A stretch of 43,076 bases of DNA from Bacteroidales bacterium (GCA_021371875.1 JAJFVH010000039.1:1-43076), one strand, 5' to 3'; positions 7,772 through 16,793 are shown, counted from the first letter of the stretch. A program made the numbers and translations. Notes: generated from the letters alone by a model not told the origin.

Positions 7772-10633
7772 ATGAAAAAACTTTTTTTAATAGACGCTTA
7801 CGCCATTATTTACCGTGCCTATTACGCTTTTATCCGTGCACCTCGTGTAAATTCAAAAGGGCTTAACACTTCGGCTATTTACGGTTTTGTCAATACTCTT
7901 GAGGATGTGTTGAAGCGCGAAAAACCCACACACATTGCCGTGGCGTTCGACCCGAGCGGGAAAACCTTCCGCCACGAAGCTTATGAAAAATACAAAGCGC
8001 AGCGCGAATCGACTCCTGAAGATATTCGATTGGCTGTTCCGATTATCAAAAAAATTGTACAGGCTTACAATATTCCCATTCTCGAAGTTCCCGGTTACGA
8101 AGCCGATGATGTGATCGGAACCATGGCAAAACAGGCAGAAAGACAAGGATTCGAAGTGTTTATGCTTACGCCCGATAAAGATTACGGTCAGTTGGTTTCC
8201 GAACATATTTTCATGTACCGGCCCAAACATACGGGCGGTTTTGAAGTGATGGGACCCGAAGAAGTGAAAGCTAAATACAACCTCGACAGTCACGAACAAG
8301 TAATTGATTTATTAGGACTCATGGGCGACACATCGGATAATATCCCGGGTTGTCCAGGTGTGGGCGAAGTTACCGCCGTGAAATTGCTGAAAGAATTCGG
8401 CAGTATCGACACCTTGCTTTCAAGAACCGATGAACTGAAAGGAGCCCTGAAAACCAAAGTAGAGACAAACAAAGAACTGATAATTTTTTCGCGTTTTCTG
8501 GCAACTATAAAAACCGATGTACCGGTCGAGTTTAACGAGAAATCGTTGGAAATAGAACCAATTAACGAGGCTGATTTGCAAACTTTGTTTGAAGAATTGG
8601 AATTTCGTACCATGTCGCAATCGAAATTCAGGAAGCCTTTTACTTCGCTTCCTCCCGACGAACCGGCAACAACTATTCAGTTTGCCAAACCCAAATCGCC
8701 AAAAGGACAAATGTCGCTTTTCGATGCTTTTGACGAAGCCGACAAACCTGTGCATTCAAAAGTGCCCAAACAAATGGCCGATGATATTCCACAAGTTTTG
8801 GAAGAAGCTCCTGTAAACGGCATGTTGACCCTTCGAAATGTGGCGCACAGATATACGCTTGTCGACTCGAAAGCAAAACGTGCCGATCTGATTTCAAAGC
8901 TTTTTATGCAAAAATCGGTTTGCTTCGACACTGAGACTACCGGAGTGGATGTTTTCTCGGCCGAACTGGTAGGACTTTCGTTTTGTTACAAGGCAGGCGA
9001 AGCTTATTACGTTACCTTACCCGGTGATAAAAACGAAGCCTTAGAATTATTGTACGAATTCAAAGCATTTTTCCAAAGCGAACATATCGAAAAAATTGGT
9101 CAGAACATTAAATTTGACCTGCTTATGTTGTCGATGTATGGCATCGAACTGAAAGGAAAATTGTTCGACACCATGATTGCCCATTACCTATTACAACCTG
9201 AATTACGCCATGGCATGGATTACTTGGCCGAAATTTATCTTCATTACCGTACTATCCATTACGATGACTTGGTGGGTGGAAAAGGTAAAAATCAAATAGA
9301 TATCCGATTTGTCGATTTGGATCTTTTGTGCGATTATGCCGCTGAAGATGCCGATGTAACCTTCCGTCTGAAGCAAATCCTGGAAAAGGAAATAATTGAA
9401 AACTCGCTCGAAAAACTATTTTACGAAATAGAAATGCCGCTTATGAAAGTGCTGGCTACTATGGAACGCAACGGCGTGCGCATCGACAGCGAAGCATTGC
9501 GCCAGAGTTCCGAAATACTGACAGAAGAAATGCTTGCCATCGAAAAAGAAATTCACAAAATGGCGGGCTATGAGTTCAACGTGTCGTCGCCGGCGCAAGT
9601 GGGTGAAATTCTTTTCGACCGGCTTAAACTTGATGACAAAGCCAAGAAGACTAAAACAGGACAATATTCCACTTCGGAGGATGTGTTGGAGAAAATCCGC
9701 TCAAAACACCCAATTATCGGGAAAATTTTAGATTACAGGGGATTGAAGAAACTCCTGAGCACCTATATCGATTCCTTGCCTCAACTGATTAATCCAAAGA
9801 CCGGGAAAGTTCACACTTCCTTTAATCAAACAGTTACATCTACCGGCAGATTAAGTTCTACCAATCCGAATTTGCAAAACATACCGATTCGCGACGCAAA
9901 GGGTAAGGAAATCCGCAAGGCATTTATTCCGGACGACGACAGCGTTTTTCTGAGTGCCGACTATTCGCAAATTGAGCTTCGCATCATGGCGCACCTCAGC
10001 GGCGATGCCAATATGCTCGAAGCATTCAACAGCGGGCTCGACATCCATACGGCTACCGCCGCTAAAATTTATAAAATCCCTCTCAACGAAGTTACTTCGG
10101 AGATGCGCCGCAAAGCCAAAACTGCCAACTTTGGCATAATTTACGGCATTTCCACTTTCGGACTGGCAGAACGGCTCGCCATTCCGCGTGGCGAAGCCAA
10201 AGAACTGATCGACGGATATTTTGCTACTTATCCCGATGTGAAACGTTATATGGACGAAGCCATACAAGGTGCCAAGGAAGCCGGCTACGTAGAAACTATT
10301 TTCGGACGGAAACGCTTCCTTGCCGACATTAATTCACAAAACAGTATTGTGCGGGGTTATGCTGAGCGAAATGCCATCAACGCCCCGATTCAGGGTTCGG
10401 CAGCCGATATTATCAAAATAGCCATGGTTCGCATTCAAAACCGGTTGGGAAAAGAAAACCTGCAAACCAAAATGACCATGCAGGTACACGATGAATTGAA
10501 TTTTAGCGTTCCGAATGCCGAAGTCGAAACTGCGAAAAAGATAGTGGTGGAAGAAATGGAAAATGCCATCAAACTGCAAGTTCCGCTGATTGCCGATTGT
10601 GGTGTGGGAGCCAACTGGCTGGAAGCGCATTAA
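7772..10633 (+). CDS. polA: DNA polymerase I
   Basis: This repair and Okazaki-maturation polymerase has 953 residues. The N-terminal 5'-3' nuclease (about 1-290) has YEADDVIGTMA and GDTSDNIPG. The 3'-5' exonuclease (about 370-560) keeps its acidic residues in FDTETTG, NIKFD and YAAEDAD, so proofreading is expected. The polymerase domain (about 580-953) has DYSQIELRI (motif A), RRKAKTANFGIIYG (motif B) and VHDEL (motif C). The ATG at 7772 begins the canonical MKKLFLID; a TTG seven codons upstream is not needed. It appears monocistronic. Confidence 0.97.
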   Translation: MKKLFLIDAYAIIYRAYYAFIRAPRVNSKGLNTSAIYGFVNTLEDVLKREKPTHIAVAFDPSGKTFRHEAYEKYKAQRESTPEDIRLAVPIIKKIVQAYNIPILEVPGYEADDVIGTMAKQAERQGFEVFMLTPDKDYGQLVSEHIFMYRPKHTGGFEVMGPEEVKAKYNLDSHEQVIDLLGLMGDTSDNIPGCPGVGEVTAVKLLKEFGSIDTLLSRTDELKGALKTKVETNKELIIFSRFLATIKTDVPVEFNEKSLEIEPINEADLQTLFEELEFRTMSQSKFRKPFTSLPPDEPATTIQFAKPKSPKGQMSLFDAFDEADKPVHSKVPKQMADDIPQVLEEAPVNGMLTLRNVAHRYTLVDSKAKRADLISKLFMQKSVCFDTETTGVDVFSAELVGLSFCYKAGEAYYVTLPGDKNEALELLYEFKAFFQSEHIEKIGQNIKFDLLMLSMYGIELKGKLFDTMIAHYLLQPELRHGMDYLAEIYLHYRTIHYDDLVGGKGKNQIDIRFVDLDLLCDYAAEDADVTFRLKQILEKEIIENSLEKLFYEIEMPLMKVLATMERNGVRIDSEALRQSSEILTEEMLAIEKEIHKMAGYEFNVSSPAQVGEILFDRLKLDDKAKKTKTGQYSTSEDVLEKIRSKHPIIGKILDYRGLKKLLSTYIDSLPQLINPKTGKVHTSFNQTVTSTGRLSSTNPNLQNIPIRDAKGKEIRKAFIPDDDSVFLSADYSQIELRIMAHLSGDANMLEAFNSGLDIHTATAAKIYKIPLNEVTSEMRRKAKTANFGIIYGISTFGLAERLAIPRGEAKELIDGYFATYPDVKRYMDEAIQGAKEAGYVETIFGRKRFLADINSQNSIVRGYAERNAINAPIQGSAADIIKIAMVRIQNRLGKENLQTKMTMQVHDELNFSVPNAEVETAKKIVVEEMENAIKLQVPLIADCGVGANWLEAH

Positions 10634-10750
10634 GTTTTTCGGTGGCGTGTTATAAATAACAAAAATTACCGCCCTCAGGAATATAATTTTGCTTGGAATT
10701 TAAAAGTTTGGCGTTGGTTGGTGGAGTTTGTATTTACGAATGATGGTGAA

Positions 10751-10870
10751 GTTGCCATTTTCTTATTTAATGAAGAAAATTTCTGATAGGGCGCGAGGCA
10801 AACAAGCAGAATCAATTGAAATAGTTTTAAAACAAGCTAAACTTACGGGATACTTTTTTTAATAAAAAAA
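10751..10870 (+). repeat. Imperfect direct repeat flanking the Pmp3 gene, left copy
   Basis: This segment of about 120 bases is repeated at 11042-11162 with long identical blocks, such as AAGCTAAACTTACGG and the CTTATTT region. It ends 15 bases before the Pmp3-type start and so forms that gene's leader. It contains a 30-codon frame (ATG 10770 to TAA) that is not intact in the right copy. Confidence 0.85.
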
Positions 10871-10885
10871 TAAAAATCAATTCTT

Positions 10886-11035
10886 ATGTCACTCTGGCGC
10901 GTACTACTTTGTATTATTTTTCCGCCTTTAGCCATCCTGGATAAAGGTTGCGGATCGTTTATCATCGTGTTTTTGCTTACACTTTGTGGTTGGGTGCCGG
11001 GCGTTATCGCGGCGCTGATTATCAACAACAAATGA
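10886..11035 (+). CDS. Pmp3/YqaE-family small membrane protein
   Basis: This 49-residue protein begins MSLWRVLLCIIFPPLAIL, then GCGSFIIVFLLTLCGWVPGVI, and ends in ALIINNK. The two hydrophobic segments, the FPPLAI motif and GWVPGVI are signatures of the Pmp3/YqaE (UPF0057) family of small proteins. Members sit in the plasma membrane and are linked to salt and cold stress and membrane potential. Start ATG 10886 and stop TGA 11033-11035 are clear. The gene sits exactly between two copies of a direct repeat, which suggests it was once duplicated or inserted together with its leader. Confidence 0.9.
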   Translation: MSLWRVLLCIIFPPLAILDKGCGSFIIVFLLTLCGWVPGVIAALIINNK

Positions 11036-11041
11036 CGTTGT

Positions 11042-11162
11042 GTTACCATCTTCTTATTTGATGTGAAGAAAAAATCTGATGGGTCGCAAGGTAAACAAGC
11101 AAAAGCAATTGAAACAGTTTTTAAAATAAGCTAAACTTACGGAATACTCTTTTAATGAAAAA
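11042..11162 (+). repeat. Imperfect direct repeat flanking the Pmp3 gene, right copy
   Basis: This is the second copy of the repeat at 10751-10870, beginning 7 bases after the Pmp3 stop. Single-base and two-base indels relative to the left copy break any shared reading frame. No Pmp3-like gene follows this copy. Confidence 0.85.
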
Positions 11163-11214
11163 TTTCAGCACATGACAAAATACAACTTTTAGTATGAGTT
11201 GATTTTACTTCACG

Positions 11215-11248
11215 ACAAAAAAGCCCTTTCCCGATTGGGAAAGGGCTT
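11215..11248 (-). terminator. Terminator of the tRNA-Glu/rpsT transcript
   Basis: AAGCCCTTTCCC and GGGAAAGGGCTT form a perfect 12-bp stem with a four-base loop, followed on the minus strand by a T-run. It begins 22 bases after the rpsT stop. Confidence 0.9.
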
Positions 11249-11270
11249 CTGTCTTTTTCACAAGAAGCAG

Positions 11271-11525
11271 TTACGCCAGTTTATTTACAAAAACAGTCAG
11301 TTTCGATTTCAGGTTCGAAGCTTTGTTTTTGTGGATAATGTTGCGTTTAGCCAATTTATCAAGCATAGAGCTGATTTTAGGCAACATTTCGGTTGCAACT
11401 ACTTTGTCGGTTGTTGTGCGCAATTTACGAACGGCGTTACGGGCAGTTTTAGCGTAATAACGGTTGTGTAATTTGCGTTTTTCAGTTTGACGAATTCTTT
11501 TGATTGATGATTTGTGATTTGCCAT
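11271..11525 (-). CDS. rpsT: 30S ribosomal protein S20
   Basis: This small basic protein of 84 residues binds 16S rRNA early in 30S assembly. The start [17 protein letters not shown] is the standard S20 opening, and the remainder is helical and Lys/Arg-rich. The true ATG is at 11525. The frame stays open further upstream through the tRNA-Glu gene, but that extension is not protein. It lies 42 bases after tRNA-Glu and probably shares its transcript and promoter, ending at the strong terminator 11215-11248. Confidence 0.97.
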   Translation of the reverse strand: MANHKSSIKRIRQTEKRKLHNRYYAKTARNAVRKLRTTTDKVVATEMLPKISSMLDKLAKRNIIHKNKASNLKSKLTVFVNKLA

Positions 11526-11567
11526 CTCAAATATGCTTTTTTTAAATATCTTTTGTTTACTTTTTTG

Positions 11568-11639
11568 TAGTCCATAGGGGAGTCGAACCCCTCTTTCCAG
11601 GATGAAAACCTGGCGTCCTAACCGATAGACGAATGGACC
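11568..11639 (-). tRNA. tRNA-Glu (anticodon TTC)
   Basis: The 72-base cloverleaf has acceptor GGTCCAT with its return arm ATGGACT, D arm with GGTTA, anticodon arm CCAGG-TTTTCAT-CCTGG giving TTC, and T arm GGGG-TTCGACT-CCCC. No 3' CCA is encoded, so CCA must be added enzymatically. It is the first gene of the transcript that continues into rpsT. Confidence 0.97.
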
Positions 11640-11693
11640 ATAATGTTTTAGAGTGTTTGCTTTTAAGTAGCTGCTTTTCCTCAATTGCGGCTG

Positions 11694-11724
11694 CAAATAT
11701 ACGGCAGTTTTTTGGATTGGCAAA
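11694..11724 (-). promoter_or_regulatory. Promoter of tRNA-Glu/rpsT
   Basis: On the minus strand, TTTG (11721-11724), a 19-base spacer and TATATTTG (11694-11701) match both Bacteroidota promoter elements. Transcription would begin about 7 bases downstream. Confidence 0.8.
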
Positions 11725-11838
11725 AACTTTCGGGTAAATATTTTCCAAATATTTGTAAAAGCTTATTTGTCAGCCAGGTTTGTCCAATTTAATAAGATGG
11801 ATGATACTCTTCGGCTCTGGAAATGAGAATTATTTTAC

Positions 11839-11846
11839 TACATTTG
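11839..11846 (+). promoter_or_regulatory. Probable -7 box for recO
   Basis: TACATTTG, 19 bases before the recO ATG at 11866, implying a very short leader. The -33 element is weak. Confidence 0.55.
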
Positions 11847-11865
11847 TACACTTATTATTCTTTGT

Positions 11866-12588
11866 ATGCTGATTAAAACCAACGGAATCGTACTTCATTC
11901 GCTTAAATATACCGATAGTTCGACCATAGTTACGATATATACAAATCAATTTGGACGAACTTCGTACATGGTGCATGGAGTTAACAAGAAGAAATCGAAA
12001 TTCAGGGCGGCATTTCTTCAACCTCTTTCGGTTGTAGAATTGGATGTATATCATACGCCGGGAAAAGACATACAAAATATAAAAGATATACGAGTATATT
12101 ATCCTCTTACGGGAATTCCTTTTCATCCCGTAAAGAACTCATTGGCTCTTTTTGTGTCCGAAGTCTTGTTTCGTGCTTTGAAACAAACCGAAGCCGACGG
12201 AAATTTATATCATTTTCTCGAAAATTCGGTTCAGGTATTGGATTGCTGCGAAGAAGGACTGGCCAATTTTCATTTGGTGTTTTTGATGAAACTCAGTCGT
12301 TATCTTGGCTTTGAGCCCAATGGAGAAAGGGCTGAAGATAAATATTTTGATTTAATGAACGGCATTTTTATTAAAGAAAAACCTTTGCATACACATTTTC
12401 TACTGCCCGAAGTAACTGCAAATTTTCTTCGGATAATGCAGTCGGATTATTTAAATATGCAAACTATCAAATTAACGCGGGATCAACGCTTGGAACTCGT
12501 TGAAATCCTGATTGAATATTATAAACTGCATATACCTGATTTTCATGGGCTAAATTCACTTCCAGTTCTTCATGCCTTGTTCGACTGA
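11866..12588 (+). CDS. recO: DNA repair protein RecO
   Basis: RecO, with RecR, helps load RecA on SSB-coated gaps and anneals strands. The 240-residue protein begins with the characteristic OB-fold strand pattern MLIKTNGIVLHSLKYTDSS and a GRTSYMVHGV turn. A helical C-terminal domain follows. I see no zinc-finger cysteine cluster like that in some RecO proteins. Its 3' end overlaps the convergent EamA gene by 19 bases (12570-12588), so the two transcripts can pair. Confidence 0.92.
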   Translation: MLIKTNGIVLHSLKYTDSSTIVTIYTNQFGRTSYMVHGVNKKKSKFRAAFLQPLSVVELDVYHTPGKDIQNIKDIRVYYPLTGIPFHPVKNSLALFVSEVLFRALKQTEADGNLYHFLENSVQVLDCCEEGLANFHLVFLMKLSRYLGFEPNGERAEDKYFDLMNGIFIKEKPLHTHFLLPEVTANFLRIMQSDYLNMQTIKLTRDQRLELVEILIEYYKLHIPDFHGLNSLPVLHALFD

Positions 12589-13508
12589 TTCCGCTTAGCT
12601 TGCATTTCAGCCTCCACTTGTGCTCTCGACTTACTTTGAGTCACAAAATAAACACCGGTAAAGACCAAAACCGCCGAAATAATTTTATCGAACCCAAAGG
12701 AATCCAAGCCCATAGCCACTGCCGCAAAGGAAGCTACAATAGGCTGAAGATAATTATACATGCTCAACGTAGTGGGGCGCAACACTTTTTGCCCGATAGC
12801 TAATAGTATATAAGAAATATAAGTGGCAGCCACCACCGCAAAGCCGATGCGCCAATACACCGATGCGCTGAAAGAACTAAAATCGGTGGACATTAATGCT
12901 TTATGACAAAACGGATAACATTGAATGGTTGCAAACAAAAACATCCATTTCATAACCGTAACCGGCGAGTATTTCGAAATCAGACTTTTAAATATGGTAA
13001 GATAGAGCGCAAAAGAAAGAACCGCCGAAAAAACGATGATGTTACCCCAGAAATTTCCTGAACCTGCGCCCGTGTTTTTGTTTTCCAGAATCAACAGCAA
13101 CGCACCCGAAGCCCCGACCAATACACCGAACGCTTTTTTAAATGTGATTGGTTCTTTGATAATTATCGCTGCAAAAATCATACTGAGGATGGGCAGTATT
13201 GTTACAACAATAGATGCATCAATTGGCGAGGTCATGGATAAACCTACAAGAAATGGGAGTTGATTAGTTGATAAAGCCAGGATAGCAGCCAAAAAGAGAA
13301 GAGCGATATCTTTTGCAGGAACTTTTTCGTGTTTGGTAAATAGTGACGACAGCCAAAATAACAACATTCCGCCGCCGAGACGAAAGAGTGTAAGTACGTA
13401 AGGATCTACAATATCAGGGATTATTGATCTTGAAATGGGATTATTCAGTCCGAAAAATATATTGGCAGCAAAGAGGGCAAAATGTCCGTTGAGTTTACTT
13501 TTTTCCAT
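12570..13508 (-). CDS. EamA/DMT-family membrane exporter
   Basis: This inner-membrane transporter of 312 residues has ten predicted helices in two EamA repeats (about 8-140 and 155-295). Family members export amino acids or other metabolites; the substrate here is unknown. The C-terminus is short and charged. The start is ATG 13508. A TTG four codons upstream is ruled out as a practical start because the -7 box at 13518-13525 covers it. It is convergent with recO and divergent from the alanine dehydrogenase gene. Confidence 0.88.
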   Translation of the reverse strand: MEKSKLNGHFALFAANIFFGLNNPISRSIIPDIVDPYVLTLFRLGGGMLLFWLSSLFTKHEKVPAKDIALLFLAAILALSTNQLPFLVGLSMTSPIDASIVVTILPILSMIFAAIIIKEPITFKKAFGVLVGASGALLLILENKNTGAGSGNFWGNIIVFSAVLSFALYLTIFKSLISKYSPVTVMKWMFLFATIQCYPFCHKALMSTDFSSFSASVYWRIGFAVVAATYISYILLAIGQKVLRPTTLSMYNYLQPIVASFAAVAMGLDSFGFDKIISAVLVFTGVYFVTQSKSRAQVEAEMQAKRNQSNKA

Positions 13509-13517
13509 AACGATTTG

Positions 13518-13525
13518 CAAAGATA
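13518..13525 (-). promoter_or_regulatory. -7 box that decides the EamA start
   Basis: TATCTTTG on the minus strand. The expected transcription start near 13511 leaves only a few bases before ATG 13508, so the mRNA would be nearly leaderless. Confidence 0.55.
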
Positions 13526-13628
13526 GAGTTTAGTTGTGAGCTAAAAAACATGAATCATTGGTTTTGTAGTAAAAATCAGATTGAATAAAACAGTTTTGAT
13601 ATGACAATGTTTACAAATTTCAAAAATA

Positions 13629-13660
13629 TTTGTCTATTTCGATAATAGTGTTTAGCTTTG
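13629..13660 (+). promoter_or_regulatory. Promoter of the alanine dehydrogenase operon
   Basis: TTTG (13629-13632), a 20-base spacer and TAGCTTTG (13653-13660) match the consensus in full. The ATG is 28 bases after the -7 box. Confidence 0.8.
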
Positions 13661-13688
13661 TAGTCTGTCAGAAAAATTACAAATATCT

Positions 13689-14891
13689 ATGAAATTCAAT
13701 TCCGAAACTCAACGTTCACTTTTTCCCGAAGAGTGTTTGCTTCGTGAGTTGGCACGACAACCACGTCTGTCTATTGGTTTGCCTAAGGAAAATGCACAGG
13801 TGGAAACCCGGCTTGCATTAACCCCCGAAGGCGTTGCTATTGTTACTGAAGAAGGTCATAGTGTTTATGTTCAGCGCGGAGCAGGAGAGCCGATGTCCTA
13901 TTCCGATTTGCAATACAGTGAGGCCGGAGCTTATTTGGTCGATTCGGCAGCGGAAGTTTATGGCGCCGACATTGTTTTAAAAATTGCTCCGCCTACGATC
14001 GGGGAACTTGAATTGATGAACGATCGGTCGTCTATTTTTTCCATGTTACAGCTCAGCAATCTTTCGGCGGAAAGTATTGCGCTGATGATGAATAAAAAGA
14101 TGAACGCCATTGCTTATGAGTTGATTAAAGATGAACAAAAAGCATTTCCTGTGGTCAGTTCCATTTCCGAAATTGAAGGAAGCACAGCCATTGCAGTTGC
14201 CGCAGAATTGATGAGTAACGAACGGGGCGGAAAGGGTTTGTTGCTTGGAGGAGTGGCAGGCATTTCGCCTACCGAAGTGCTGATACTCGGAGCCGGAATA
14301 ACAGGAACTGTAGCAGCCCGAACAGCGCTTGCATTAGGGGCTCAGGTCAAAATTTTTGACCACGATATAAATAAACTTCGAAAAATCCAGCATTATTTGG
14401 GACAGCAGGTCTTCACTTCAGTTATTCATCCGGCTGTTTTATTCAAAGCGCTTGCTTCGGCCGATGCCGTTATTGGAAATTTACGCTACATCAACGGTTC
14501 GGAACGATTTATGGTATCGGAAGAATTGGTTAAAACAATGAAATCGGGAGCCGTAGTCATCGATTTAAGTGTTGATCAGGGTGGTTGCTTCGAAACGTCA
14601 AAATGCCGTACGTTGAAGAATCCGGTGTTTGAAAAACATGGAGTTATCCATTATTGTGTTCCTAATATTTCGGCGCGCGTAGCCCGTACAACTTCTATGG
14701 CATTGAGCAATATTTTTGCTCCTATATTACTCAAGATAGGCCATTCGGGAAGCGTAAAAACGGCGATAGCCGAAAGTTCAGGCTTTCGCAACGGCGCTTA
14801 TGTTTATGGTGGTGTGCTCGTTAACCGATTGATTGGCAATTATTACAACATTACTTCAAACGATATTGGCTTGTTGCTGGCAGGGTATTAA
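13689..14891 (+). CDS. ald: Alanine dehydrogenase (AlaDH/PNT family)
   Basis: It is predicted to convert L-alanine to pyruvate and ammonia with NAD. The N-terminal AlaDH/PNT domain starts at IGLPKENAQVETRLALTPEG, with the Arg and Lys substrate residues in that segment. The NAD domain has VLILGAGITGTVAARTAL (about residues 198-215). The 400-residue length suits alanine dehydrogenase; the related transhydrogenase alpha subunit shares both domains but would need a partner gene, and none is nearby. The family is soluble and usually oligomeric. S1/P1 nuclease follows after 20 bases and is probably co-transcribed. Confidence 0.85.
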   Translation: MKFNSETQRSLFPEECLLRELARQPRLSIGLPKENAQVETRLALTPEGVAIVTEEGHSVYVQRGAGEPMSYSDLQYSEAGAYLVDSAAEVYGADIVLKIAPPTIGELELMNDRSSIFSMLQLSNLSAESIALMMNKKMNAIAYELIKDEQKAFPVVSSISEIEGSTAIAVAAELMSNERGGKGLLLGGVAGISPTEVLILGAGITGTVAARTALALGAQVKIFDHDINKLRKIQHYLGQQVFTSVIHPAVLFKALASADAVIGNLRYINGSERFMVSEELVKTMKSGAVVIDLSVDQGGCFETSKCRTLKNPVFEKHGVIHYCVPNISARVARTTSMALSNIFAPILLKIGHSGSVKTAIAESSGFRNGAYVYGGVLVNRLIGNYYNITSNDIGLLLAGY

Positions 14892-14911
14892 TTAAATTAC
14901 AAATATTTTTT

Positions 14912-15688
14912 ATGAAATTGAGAAAAAATATACTTACTTTAAGTTTACTTTGGATTACTCTTTTTGCTTCGGCTTATGATGCTGTCGGACATCGGATCAT
15001 TGCAGACATTGCCTATCAACATCTCACGAACAAAGCACGCAAGCAATGTGATAAAGTGCTCGGTAAGCATGGTATCATATATCAGGCCACCTGGGCTGAT
15101 GAGGTACGAAGCGATAAAAACTATGATTACAGCTACAAATGGCATTATCAGAATCTGAAGGACAGCATGACGACGGAGGACTTGAAACAGCTGCTCAAGA
15201 ATCCGACTGCCGAAGGCGAACATTTGTTTTATGCCATAAATTGGATGACCGATCGTTTAAAGAAAAACCCTTCGGATGCAGAAGCTTTGAAATTTTTGGT
15301 TCATTTTACAGGCGATTTACACCAACCGATGCATCTGGGGCGTGCCGAAGATTTGGGCGGGAATAAAGTGGAAACAAACTGGTTCGGTAAAAAAACCAAT
15401 GTACATGCGGTGTGGGATGGACAAATTACCGAGAGTAAAAACATGTCATACACAGAATTCAGTATCTATTTGCAGGATAAATTCAGGCCGCGAAAAGCGG
15501 AATTTCAAAAATTCACGGTGCTGCAATCGGTAGAAGCTGCGTATTCGGTTCGTAATGCCATTTACGCGTACGATAAATCGGACACCAACAGTTATCACTA
15601 TGTTTATCGTTTCGCCGGCGACCTTGACGAAATGCTTTATCGTGGCGGAATTCAACTGGCCAATTTACTCAACGAAATTTACAAATAA
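14912..15688 (+). CDS. Secreted S1/P1-type nuclease
   Basis: This zinc-dependent nuclease of single-stranded nucleic acid has 258 residues and a clear signal peptide ending ASA at residue 21. Zinc ligands typical of the family are visible: GHRIIADIA, WHYQNL, HFTGDLHQPMH and the later NKVETNWFG segment with HAVWD. In the family the first mature residue is Trp and binds zinc through its backbone; here the predicted first residue is Tyr22. It is likely periplasmic and a partner in nucleic-acid scavenging with the 5'-nucleotidase genes elsewhere in the window. Confidence 0.9.
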   Translation: MKLRKNILTLSLLWITLFASAYDAVGHRIIADIAYQHLTNKARKQCDKVLGKHGIIYQATWADEVRSDKNYDYSYKWHYQNLKDSMTTEDLKQLLKNPTAEGEHLFYAINWMTDRLKKNPSDAEALKFLVHFTGDLHQPMHLGRAEDLGGNKVETNWFGKKTNVHAVWDGQITESKNMSYTEFSIYLQDKFRPRKAEFQKFTVLQSVEAAYSVRNAIYAYDKSDTNSYHYVYRFAGDLDEMLYRGGIQLANLLNEIYK

Positions 15689-15689
15689 C

Positions 15690-15728
15690 AAAAAACGCTT
15701 TCCGGTAATGAATGGGAAAGCGTTTTTG
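15690..15728. terminator. Bidirectional terminator
   Basis: AAAACGCTTTCC and GGGAAAGCGTTTTT form a long stem flanked by an A-run and a T-run. It serves both the S1/P1 nuclease (plus) and the asparaginase (minus), whose stops lie within 30 bases on each side. Confidence 0.9.
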
Positions 15729-15752
15729 TTTACTGGTTATTTAAAAGCAGAT

Positions 15753-16793
15753 TTAGCTTATCGTCATTTCTCCGCACATGCTGATACTCAATTTGTGCTT
15801 TACTTCATCCAACGATTCGTATTCGCCAAGCAAATACATTAATTTGGCAACAATCGCCTCTGTGGTGCAATCGTAACCACTAATCAGTCCGGCATTCATC
15901 AGATTTAAACTGGTTTCGTATCGTCCCATTTCAACAGTACCTGTACTGCATTGGCTTTTATTTACAATCAGTATCCCACGTTCGGTAGCATTTTTCAATT
16001 CATTATAAAACCAGGCATGACGTGGCGCATTGCCTGCACCGAAACTTTCAAGTATAACGGCTTTGAGCCCGGGAATATTCAAAATAGTATGAACGGTCAG
16101 GTGGGTAATGCCCGGGAAAAGCTTTAAAATAACGATATTCTGATCTATTTTTGTTCGAACACGCAGTTTTGTTCCGAGCTCGGGGTAATGAATGTATGAA
16201 CGGAAAAACTTGATATGAACTCCTGCCTTAGCCAACGGAGGGTAGTTGTATGAATTGAAAGCGCTGAAGTGCTCCGCATTTTTCTTCGTGGTACGGTTGC
16301 CACGGAAAAGCGTATCTTCGAAAAAGATACAAACTTCAGGAACAATAGCATGGCCGTTTTCTTTGGCCGAAGCTATTTCTATCGAAGTCAATAAGTTTTC
16401 CTTAGCATCGGAACGCATCATGCCAATAGGTAACTGGGCACCTGTAAGTATTACCGGTTTGGAAAGATTTTCGAACATAAAACTCAATGCCGATGCGGTG
16501 TGAGCCATTGTATCGGTTCCATGTAACACCACAAAACCATCAAAATCGTCGTAGTTTTCCTGAATAGTTAGTGCTATTTTTTCCCAGGTATCGGGTTGTA
16601 TATCCGACGAATCGACAAGCGGTAAAAAAGGGATGCTTTTAACGCGTACTCCCGTTTGTTTGAGTTCGGGCAAATATTCTTGAAGCCGGTCAAAATCGAT
16701 GGGACGTAAAGCGCCTGTAGCCGGATCCTCGGACATACTGATAGTCCCTCCGGTAAATAGCAATAATACAGCACTTTCTTTTTCCACGTTCAA
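15753..16793 (-). CDS. ansA: Type I L-asparaginase
   Basis: It hydrolyses asparagine to aspartate and ammonia. Both catalytic threonine motifs are present, FTGGTIS (about residues 13-19) and VLHGTDTMAHTASAL (about 88-102), along with GAQLPIG. There is no signal peptide, so this is the cytoplasmic type I enzyme. The frame has no usable ATG: it opens at TTG 16793, with GTG 16787 as the alternative, because an in-frame TAG lies just upstream. A TATCTTTG -7 box at 16812-16819 puts the mRNA start about 12 bases before the TTG, supporting one of these starts. Confidence 0.92.
   Translation of the reverse strand: MNVEKESAVLLLFTGGTISMSEDPATGALRPIDFDRLQEYLPELKQTGVRVKSIPFLPLVDSSDIQPDTWEKIALTIQENYDDFDGFVVLHGTDTMAHTASALSFMFENLSKPVILTGAQLPIGMMRSDAKENLLTSIEIASAKENGHAIVPEVCIFFEDTLFRGNRTTKKNAEHFSAFNSYNYPPLAKAGVHIKFFRSYIHYPELGTKLRVRTKIDQNIVILKLFPGITHLTVHTILNIPGLKAVILESFGAGNAPRHAWFYNELKNATERGILIVNKSQCSTGTVEMGRYETSLNLMNAGLISGYDCTTEAIVAKLMYLLGEYESLDEVKHKLSISMCGEMTIS

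Noticed and set aside
11526-11723. Extension of the rpsT frame upstream through tRNA-Glu
   Set aside because: The S20 family start MANHKSS is at 11525, and the extension would translate a tRNA gene.
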